Shown piece after piece: positions 20,509-27,078 of a DNA stretch of 27,078 nucleotides. Each line of letters starts with the position of its first letter. Within the stretch, counting starts at the first letter, position 1. The notes under the pieces were generated by a model. The model searched no databases, was not told the origin of the DNA, and saw only the letters and a program-made list of their open reading frames with translations. Made by a program: the position numbers and the translations under genes. Source of the stretch: Beroe ovata (lineage: Eukaryota > Ctenophora > Nuda > Beroida > Beroidae); assembly GCA_946803715.1 (NCBI GenBank), contig CAMPET010000463.1, forward strand, positions 1-27,078, written 5' to 3'.

Positions 20509-20905
20509 GTTGCCGGATGTTATCTGTCCACTGTTTCTTGCGCGCGCAAGAAACAGTGGACAGTTGTCGATCGATGATAGACCCTGTCGAGAATTTCGTT
20601 TCGCGCGCGCGCGGCGCAAACTTATTCTCGCGGCTTGCATCAGCGGTCTGGCATCGCCCGACAAGTGGACAGATATGTTCCCGCGCTGCGTGACCCAAAT
20701 ACTCCGCGCGCGCTGCGCGTCTCCGTGGTTTTCTACGACTTTTCAGTTCACTGAGTAGAACAGGGGCGCGCAACGTGTGCACAGACAGATAACATCCGGC
20801 AACTCTTTTGTCGATCGATGATAGACCCTGTCGAGAATTTCGTTTTGCCGTTCCCGCGCTGCGTGACCCAAATACTCCGCGCGCGCGCTGAGTAGAACAG
20901 GCGCA
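20509..20905. repeat. Mosaic of GC-rich repeated modules with 20-bp inverted ends
   Basis: GTTGCCGGATGTTATCTGTC at 20509-20528 is repeated in perfect reverse complement at 20784-20803. A 40-bp perfect palindrome fills 20524-20563. Two other modules are directly repeated: TCGATCGATGATAGACCCTG and following bases (about 20567-20601 and 20811-20845), and GCGTGACCCAAATACTCCGC (about 20687 and 20859). GAGTAGAACAGG and GCGCAAACTTATTC each also occur twice. Modules are joined at (GC)n runs such as GCGCGCGC. Open frames here on both strands are rich in Arg/Ala and are composition artefacts. Confidence 0.75.
20524..20563. repeat. Perfect 40-bp palindrome with alternating GC centre
   Basis: The left arm is CTGTCCACTGTTTCTTGCGC and the right arm is its exact reverse complement, with no spacer. 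The centre GCGCGCGC could adopt cruciform or Z-DNA conformations; that is inference from sequence alone. Confidence 0.9.
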
Positions 20906-21182
20906 AACTTATTCTTACTCTCAATCTCATCACTCATGTCTCAGAAAGGCTGACGCAAGCCGCTTCGCGGTGGAGATGCAGACTGTGGCATGGGGAATGG
21001 GGATTTCCAATTCCAACGTGCATGCCGTCGCGCGTCGCACTCGTGTCTCGCGCTCGTACCTATCCAGCTATCCTGATCCAAATTCCATGCCAATGCAATG
21101 CAAATGTTTTTTCCGCCCTGCGCGAGTTTACAGTGAACAGATGACATCTGGCAACCAACGGCACGATGGGATTGGGAATTCC

Positions 21183-23162
21183 CTACCCAATGTACGGTGT
21201 TCCACAAGGTCCCTTAGCAAAAGTATCTTGATATGGGACCATTTTGNAGTCAGTGATGCATGCTTTCTTGTAGGGAGCCGGATTGACTCTATCAGGGTAG
21301 CCCTTGTCCCAGCCCCTGGCGCAAGTGGACAGTTGGGACGACTCGAACATCATCCTACACATCTCCTCAGCCTCTTCTCTCTTGTAGCTGTACTCTATCT
21401 CCCAGTTCCAGGGGGGCAGGGTCGCTGTTCTAGTGCACTTGTTACGTGGATCAACCCTCCAGCTGTCTCCAAACTCAGATACACTCGTCGTGACGTCATT
21501 GCTCCGTCGCAGACGGAAATCATCCTCAGGGTCGCCGTTAGCATTGCCACAGAGCCCACAAATCGGCGGATTGTCCTTCGCCAGGAGAATCTGAGTGCTC
21601 ATGACGCCATCCCAACGCAGGGAGTAACCGTCATTGAAATCAACAACGGCCCACTCACCGATGTTCCTCGCTGTGACCTTGGTCCCGTCTGTCCCAACAA
21701 TTTCCCTCGACTCACCGATGTCCAGCTCGATCCTCTCACCCGCTGAGTTGATGAGCAGACCCCGCATTAGCTGCAACTTGATGTCTCTGTTCACCATGAG
21801 TGTAACAGATGTCAGACATGACCCACGACCGTGAGTTGAACACGGCTCGAAACTTCCATAGACGGACCACAACCTACCACAATCCATTGCCAAAACATAG
21901 ACACACTGCCCTTCGAAATCATAGCTCACTTTATCGAATGTCACAACGTGAGGATCACCGAATATCTGGCAGGAGGGTCCACCCATCCAAAGGTTGAGTT
22001 GAGGAGGGGCTACATAAACCATGACTCTGTTAGACACCACATCAATGGGGTTAGTCTGACCGTGTTTACACTGGTGGGCAACACAGTAGAGCGCCATGTC
22101 TTCATCAGACCTCAACTTTATCACCTCTCCGTCACCCAACTTCTCGCCCTCTGTAGGGTCAGCAGGTGGGTCCCCACTCAACTCGGCTCTGTACCACGAT
22201 ATTATTGGCGGAGGGCCAGGATTCGCTCCCGCAGGACTGGCTTTGCACGTCAGCGAGAATTTCTTGCCCTCGATAACCTCAATTTCTTGCGGAGGTTGTA
22301 GTGAAATGACAGGAGGATCAAATGCCGGACAGAAGTTCCCCTCCAGAAACTTTGTGTAGTCAGTGCCGTACAGACAGTTCTTGTATTCCAATTGACAGGG
22401 GTTAAAGTGAGTGACACAATCTGATCCACACAACGGATCATATGTCATGTCGATACACTCGGGACAGAGGCAGCTGGCAGTGCCGGCCTCATCATCTGGG
22501 ACACATACCTTGCCCCCAGTACACGTGACATCACGACACAGATCGTACACTCTGAGGTAGGAGTCAGCGTAGACAACACCCCGACTGTTCGACGCCACAC
22601 ACCTGTACCACCCCTCGTCACTCAACTGCACTCGCTCGTTCTTGTGTATGACATGGGCTGCCGACATCTGCACTCCAAGATCGTTGTCCTTGGAGCGGGA
22701 CCTCTTCAGACTTGCCTCCTCCAGCCGAGTGATGGTCAGTTTAGGAGTAGGCGCCCCCTCTGCTTTACACTCCATCTGGTACGCATACCCCGGGGCGACT
22801 GTCAGGTTCTTGGGACCCTGGATAATGACAGGAGGGCTGGCATCGTTGTACGATACCATCTCCGCCAACACCTCTATGACGTAGGTGTCGCTGCGCCGCG
22901 CATCAATTATCTCCACAAACTCATCCAGTCCGTACTTCTCCCGTTTGAAACTTCGGCACAGGTTCGGTAAGTCCGGCATCACATCGATACATTGGTTCTG
23001 GTGCTCACACAACTCCTCTATATCACTCATATCACGGCATCGGATACGCTCATGGCTGTCTTTTTGGGATCCAGCCAAGTTCGCATTATCATCATGATCT
23101 GGCTCAGCAGAGCACAGACCCACAAGCAGCATACACCAAAGGGTAAACATCATGCAAATCAC
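21183..23162 (-). CDS. Secreted Ig-follistatin/Kazal-Ig-VWD-C8 protein, C-terminus uncertain
   Basis: A 659-codon single exon. A signal peptide (MMFTLWCMLLVGLCSA) is followed by a Cys-bearing N-terminal region (41-69). Next come an I-set Ig domain (about 110-206; Cys132 to Cys188 with the DEGWYRC signature), a follistatin/Kazal-like Cys-rich module (209-278) and a second Ig domain (283-384). A von Willebrand type D domain (about 398-575; CQIFGDPHVVTFD start and CGLCGN) and the start of a C8-like domain (596-638) complete it. VWD domains typically drive disulfide-linked assembly of mucin-like and adhesive proteins, so an extracellular matrix or adhesion role is inferred. The frame crosses N 21247 (codon TNC) and ends 20 residues later without a TIL module. 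The true end may be lost in a gap. Intact orthology is not claimed. Confidence 0.8.
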   Translation of the reverse strand: MICMMFTLWCMLLVGLCSAEPDHDDNANLAGSQKDSHERIRCRDMSDIEELCEHQNQCIDVMPDLPNLCRSFKREKYGLDEFVEIIDARRSDTYVIEVLAEMVSYNDASPPVIIQGPKNLTVAPGYAYQMECKAEGAPTPKLTITRLEEASLKRSRSKDNDLGVQMSAAHVIHKNERVQLSDEGWYRCVASNSRGVVYADSYLRVYDLCRDVTCTGGKVCVPDDEAGTASCLCPECIDMTYDPLCGSDCVTHFNPCQLEYKNCLYGTDYTKFLEGNFCPAFDPPVISLQPPQEIEVIEGKKFSLTCKASPAGANPGPPPIISWYRAELSGDPPADPTEGEKLGDGEVIKLRSDEDMALYCVAHQCKHGQTNPIDVVSNRVMVYVAPPQLNLWMGGPSCQIFGDPHVVTFDKVSYDFEGQCVYVLAMDCGRLWSVYGSFEPCSTHGRGSCLTSVTLMVNRDIKLQLMRGLLINSAGERIELDIGESREIVGTDGTKVTARNIGEWAVVDFNDGYSLRWDGVMSTQILLAKDNPPICGLCGNANGDPEDDFRLRRSNDVTTSVSEFGDSWRVDPRNKCTRTATLPPWNWEIEYSYKREEAEEMCRMMFESSQLSTCARGWDKGYPDRVNPAPYKKACITDXKMVPYQDTFAKGPCGTPYIG

Positions 23163-23635
23163 TAAACAGCGGTATGTTCACACATTGCAGGGGAGTATTA
23201 GGACGTGGCACAACGTGATAACACACGTGTCCTGGTCACGTGCTAATCTGAGTAATCAGAAGAGAGGGTGAGACTTGTCAAGGTGACCACTTACGGTGCT
23301 CACTACGTGTTTAACCGACATATATCCCAGTATAAAATAATTATCTGCGTGAATTACCGTATATATTAGAGGATGTGGCTGATAAGAGCTGCTGCAAGAT
23401 GAAACATGCAGCAACGCTGTCATAGGAATGACAAGGCATATGACTGTCACACACTGTCAAACCTTGACAATCAGTAAGAGTCATCTTGTGACTGGCTCAC
23501 AGCTGGAGAGACGTAGAACAGCACGACACAAGTAAACAGTAAAAACAGTCCCCAAGTTAATCATTGCGGTATGTCATGTGACTATACAGTTCCCTTCTTA
23601 ACTCACATCTGTGTTTGTTTATGAGATAGCTGATA
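23163..23635. promoter_or_regulatory. Interval upstream of the VWD gene with two CACGTG E-boxes
   Basis: CACGTG occurs at 23224-23229 and 23237-23242, about 60-80 bp upstream of the VWD-protein ATG. The second is in a GGTCACGTG context, like the array in the homeobox promoter. The rest must hold the 3' end of FARS2. No other feature is seen. Confidence 0.35.
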
Positions 23636-24591
23636 TCATCTCACGAGTCCTCCAATACTAGTGACTTCCTCCGCAAGCTGTTCGTGGATAGTGTTCGCTT
23701 CCTCCACAGTGAGATGACGGTCCCACGCCCTGGACAGGAGTCGGTGATCAAACACAAGCTGGGTAAATAGTAAACAACCTGGTAAATAGTAAACAACCTG
23801 GTTAACTAACCACCAGTGGTTAACTAACCACAAACCAGTGGTTAGTGGTGATGAATAGAATAAAGGTGTCGGTGATCAAACACAAGCTGGGTGAATAGTA
23901 AACAACCTGGCTAACTAACCACAAACCAGTGGTTAGTGGTGATGAATAGAATAAAGGAGCCGGTGATCAAACACAAACTGGGTGAATAGTAAACAACCTG
24001 GTTAACTAACCACAAACCAGTGGTTAGTGGTGATGAATAGAATTAGGGAACTACTATAGAATGACTGTTTGTGTCAGGCGGAAATATTGCGCGGATGTGA
24101 AGCCATGAAATTGAAAAGACAGAATAGACTAGGAGATGGAATAAGCGGCAGAGAACAAAGAATGAATGACTGAGGTCCATGTCTGAATAACACCATTCTG
24201 CCATATTGTGTACCTGTAAGTAAGCCGATAGCAGTGACTGATTTGATCTCCCTTGGCAAAGTTATCAATCAGTTTGATATCCTCAACGGTATCCTGTGGC
24301 AGCTTATCTCGGACCAGGTCGTAGAAATCATTCTCGGAGTAGTGAGCAGTGGGGATCCAGAAGGCAAGGTCTCTCGTTCGAGACGTGAAGTTGCTATACG
24401 GTTCAAACCTGTGCGGTAAAATATGGTGATAAATCAGTAGTCTGTGAATCGTATTAATAGGTCGAAAATCAGTTATCTGTGTATCAGTAGGTAGCAATGT
24501 GAGAAACTAACTTGATAGGTCTGTGCACGTTCTCTACTCTGAACTGACTGAGGAAACGCTCATCCTGACTCCAGAATAGTCGGATGTCAGG
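23636..24591 (-). CDS. FARS2: Mitochondrial phenylalanyl-tRNA synthetase, last three exons; 5' part missing
   Basis: Exons on the minus strand: 24591-24512 (donor GTTAGT), 24408-24214 (donor GTACAC) and 23729-23636, with matching phases and AG acceptors. The first starts [17 protein letters not shown], equivalent to the end of the catalytic core. The second carries [19 protein letters not shown] and SHCYRLTYR, hallmarks of the ferredoxin-like anticodon-binding (B8-like) domain of the monomeric mitochondrial enzyme. The third finishes that domain ([19 protein letters not shown]) and stops. The enzyme charges mitochondrial tRNA-Phe. The coding match ends exactly at N 24592, after which only C-rich repeat follows. 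Upstream exons are absent from the window, so a collapsed gap is the likely cause. Confidence 0.9.
23741..24045. repeat. ~90-130-bp tandem repeat in the last FARS2 intron
   Basis: Three copies begin CGGTGATCAAACACAAGCTG near 23742, 23870 and 23961. Each contains AATAGTAAACAACCTGG, ACTAACCACAAACCAGTGG and GTGATGAATAGAAT. Internal palindromes (GGTTAACTAACC, CCACTAACCACTGG) recur. The first copy abuts the 3' splice site of the last exon. Confidence 0.85.
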
Positions 24592-24592
24592 N

Positions 24593-25133
24593 TCGCCCTT
24601 TTTCGCCCCCTTTTTCAACCGTCTCCTACACACGCGTTCCCAAATTGCCCCCTTTGTCCCCCCATTGTGTCCCTTTACAGAGAGCGTTCCAAAATTGCCC
24701 CTTTTGTGCCCCCTTGATGAAAGAGTTCAAATCAGGGTGCAAAATGAGGGCGAAAATGGGGCACAAAGGGAGCAAATAGGGGCGATTTGGGAACATGCGT
24801 GTATGAGACAGCGCCTATTGACTACTCCGGCGACACCCCCTTTTTGCCCCCGAAATGCCCCATTTTTGCCCCCTTTCCGCCCCCAAAGTGCCCCCTTTTC
24901 GCCCCCAAAATGTCCCTTTTGTGCCTCATTTTTGCCCCCCTTGTGCCCCCTTTTTGCCCGGTGCGTGCCCAAAGGGCGCAACCTTTTTGTCCCCTTTGTA
25001 CCCCCTTTATGCCCCCATTGTGCCCCTTTGCAGAGAGCGTTCCCAAAGTGCCTCCTTTCTGCCCCTTCTTTGCCCCTTTTGTGCCCCCTTGCTGGAAGAG
25101 TTCAAATCAGGGTGCAAAATGGGGGCGAAAATG
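24593..25133. repeat. C-rich low-complexity array (TTTTGCCCCC-type)
   Basis: Runs of 4-6 C alternate with TTT(T)G/TTTTCG. A ~95-115-bp module, AGAGAGCGTTCC through GAGTTCAAATCAGGGTGCAA, occurs twice in direct orientation (near 24677-24760 and 25031-25131). The ACACGCGTTCCCAAATTGCC segment near 24630 is inverted near 24783-24804. The complementary strand is a series of G-runs able to form G-quadruplexes. Open frames up to 223 codons here are Pro/Cys/Phe-rich repeats with no gene-like features. Confidence 0.8.
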
Positions 25134-25144
25134 ATTGGGGTACG

Positions 25145-25253
25145 GAATACCCAACTTCTAGAATACCCAACGTCGCGAATACCCAACAGGAATTACCGAG
25201 TTGGGTATTCGCGACTTCTTGCCCTGAATACCCAAGGTCGCAAATACCCAACT
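25145..25253. repeat. GAATACCCAAC repeats, one inverted
   Basis: GAATACCCAAC-like 11-mers occur at 25145, 25161, 25177, 25226 and 25243, separated by TCGCG or TTCTA spacers. One inverted copy (GTTGGGTATTC) is at 25200-25210. The unit length is about 16-17 bp in the ordered part. Confidence 0.8.
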
Positions 25254-25259
25254 AATTAG

Positions 25260-27078
25260 CGATAAGAGAGTGCAATGATGCATGTTATGTTCTGCTTAGG
25301 CAGAGAAACTGTGTATTGCTGATCACTGTGTAGTAGGTACACAGTGTGAATAGATGATGCCCATCAGGTCGATATGGGTGTTTTCTGTGGAAATAACAGG
25401 CGAAAGCTAGGAACATGTTTCAAGGCCATTGGACCAATCTTTACTATAACTCTTACCATGACCATTCTTGAATAGCTAGTGACCGGAGCACTTCCTGTGA
25501 CTTACATCGGATGAAGGGTAGGCTGGAGGAAGATCAAGGCTAGAGGGATGATGTAGAAAATATCATGGCAGTGTGTGAGGTGTGCATTAGGACTGGGATG
25601 TAGTTTTTATTGGTGTCGGGGAGAAGGTCACGCAGGTAGCATGTGGAGAGATCAGAATGGAGGTAGAGTTGAAAATCATGATTGATTGCGAAAGTAGAAA
25701 CTGTTCAATCTCACCATTCGGAGCAGATTTTATAACATGCAATAAGTTCGTTATCTAGTCGCTGATCCGGGTACCCTTTCAGTCATGTATAGCATCTAGA
25801 TCGTTGGACATTGGACAACGATCTAGAGGTGCAGCTATAGACAAAAAGGGGCATTTTTTAGGTGCTGAAAGGGGGCATTACAGGAGCGAAAAGGGGCATA
25901 TTGGGGAAAGCAAGTTTAGAAATCATCATATGAAGATTCCTTGCAAAGTAACAAGTAGTGTAAGACCAGCTCAGCCTTGGAACATACTATCTGCTGAAGT
26001 CTGTCAACGCATTATGCATATCTATTGAAAGCATCAAGATCGAGAGGTTTGACCAGACACACCGCCTCTTCCAGGATGCACAACTGCACAGTGTACACAA
26101 CATCTTAAAGTGAGCTGGGAGGAGATGAGCATGATGATCACTGGAGTAGATCATGAGCCCTCAGCGGCTTCAGAGCAAGAGATTCTACCACCAGGATCAC
26201 TGTTAACAAAACCCTGGTTCGTTGTCATTAAGAGTACTCAGTAGGTACAATACTGCCAACTATATTTCCATCAGCGATTAAAGATTATATCAAGCTGAAT
26301 GCTGATAGAGGGGTACCACATTCACCTCCAAGATCCAGTGTTAGATTCATCTTGACTACATGATTTAAGTTTTATGGCTACATGCCATTCTAACGTAAAA
26401 TATATATCAGGCGTGAAAGATATGTCCAAACGTGGAAAATACTCCATGACTACCGTTAGAATGATGTTAAAATGTGTACAGCATCATATCGCGAAGGCAC
26501 TCACAAGCCGTATAAAGATAAGGTTCCTATCATTACAAGGTACATTAGTAAGCACAATCAGCCATGAACGATTCGTCTCTTGGTGCTATTGGCCCTAATT
26601 TATGGATTTGGAACTACCTATCTAGGAATTTGCCGCCAATAGCCGACCTGGATCAGCTTGAACACGGATAAGCTGAATCCCAGACAATCCGACGACTGCA
26701 GTCTGCAGAAAACAGAGCAGTGAAAAACAACTCGCAGAGGTCTGCAGGGGCGGTCACAGGTAACTGATGTGATGGCTCAGTATAACTATAAGCACGTCAC
26801 CAAAGAAAGTGATGAATCCAGGAAGATGGCCTCCTTGAAAACAGTCAATGATTCACAAGGGTGATAAGCAGATATTTGCCCTAAAAATGCCTCTAAATCA
26901 ATATATTCCAAGAGGAACATCTATATGTTAATGCTTAATCAGCAATCATCATTTATGAGTGAACTGCAAAAATTTCATAAATTTTAGGGCCATAAAAGGC
27001 CATTTAGGGCCACAGATTCTAGGGCCATTTTGCGATTTCAGATGTGTTTGTGGCCTTAAATGGCGTTGGCCCCCCCCC
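25260..27078. other. Gene-poor, repeat-bearing 3' end of the window
   Basis: No convincing gene. A G-rich stretch (about 25842-25905: AAAAGGGGCAT units) is the inverse of the C-rich array at 24593-25133. The final 95 bp contain repeated GGCCATTT/AGGGCCA words and end in a poly-C run. A short frame (about 26030-26107, containing IERFDQTHRLFQDAQLHSVH) precedes a GTGAGC donor-like site and might be an isolated exon, but I cannot place it. Confidence 0.4.
25795..25827. repeat. 12-bp perfect inverted repeat
   Basis: TCTAGATCGTTG and CAACGATCTAGA are separated by a 9-nt loop. No adjacent gene makes a terminator or other role likely. Confidence 0.8.

Noticed and set aside
25145-25253. CRISPR-like array
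   Set aside because: Repeats are only 11 bp, spacers are 5-6 bp and similar, one copy is inverted, and the DNA is eukaryotic.
24584-25259. Pro/Cys-rich open frames up to 223 codons
   Set aside because: Stop-free only because of the C-run repeat; three frames are open together.
25550-25720. Minus-strand ~55-codon frame (contains LRDLLPDTNKNYIPVLMH)
   Set aside because: Coding-like composition but no splice sites and no family I can name.

Overview
The window is nuclear DNA from an invertebrate animal. It has spliced genes with GT/AG introns, animal housekeeping genes (MAF1, mitochondrial PheRS, an MCC alpha-type carboxylase), a paired-class homeobox fragment, an Ig/follistatin/VWD secreted protein and many eukaryotic repeats. 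A sponge, cnidarian or similar early-branching animal is plausible, but the sequence does not settle it. Six single N bases (4582, 10061, 12405, 14641, 21247, 24592) are probably collapsed gaps, because gene structures break exactly at several of them. Distances and order across an N should not be trusted.

Layout. 1-8200 is an accessory, mobile-element-rich region: a ~140-bp satellite (about 90-840), a 1.83-kb near-perfect palindrome carrying tRNA-like modules (1138-2963), a non-autonomous Helitron inserted in a TA microsatellite (3003-4261), and a long family-B DNA polymerase ORF of the Polinton/virus-like type (about 4583-8192). 8538-10060 (-) is the 3' two thirds of an MCC alpha-type carboxylase. 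It is fused at the N to the 5' part of a homeobox gene (10062-10482, -) that has a TATA box and an E-box array. 10776-11356 (+) is a small two-exon gene piece I do not recognise. 11357-14984 is AT-rich and largely gene-free, with a CRE array and a minisatellite.

14985-19314 holds two genes on the minus strand. One is a complete six-exon MAF1 (RNA polymerase III repressor). Just downstream is an intronless gene for a membrane-anchored coiled-coil protein whose C-terminus resembles the FIP200/ATG11 claw domain. Both families are tied to TOR and nutrient signalling. 20509-20905 is a mosaic of GC-rich repeated modules with a perfect 40-bp palindrome. 21183-23162 (-) encodes the secreted Ig/follistatin/Ig/VWD/C8 protein. 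23636-24591 (-) holds the last three exons of mitochondrial phenylalanyl-tRNA synthetase (FARS2), cut off at an N next to a C-rich repeat array. The last 2.5 kb is repeat-rich and has no convincing gene.

Most interesting candidates: the membrane-anchored FIP200-claw-like protein, the palindrome with tRNA-like modules and uneven arm divergence, and the orphan polymerase with an HNH/endonuclease VII-like insert. All assignments were made by reading the sequence; no database search was run.
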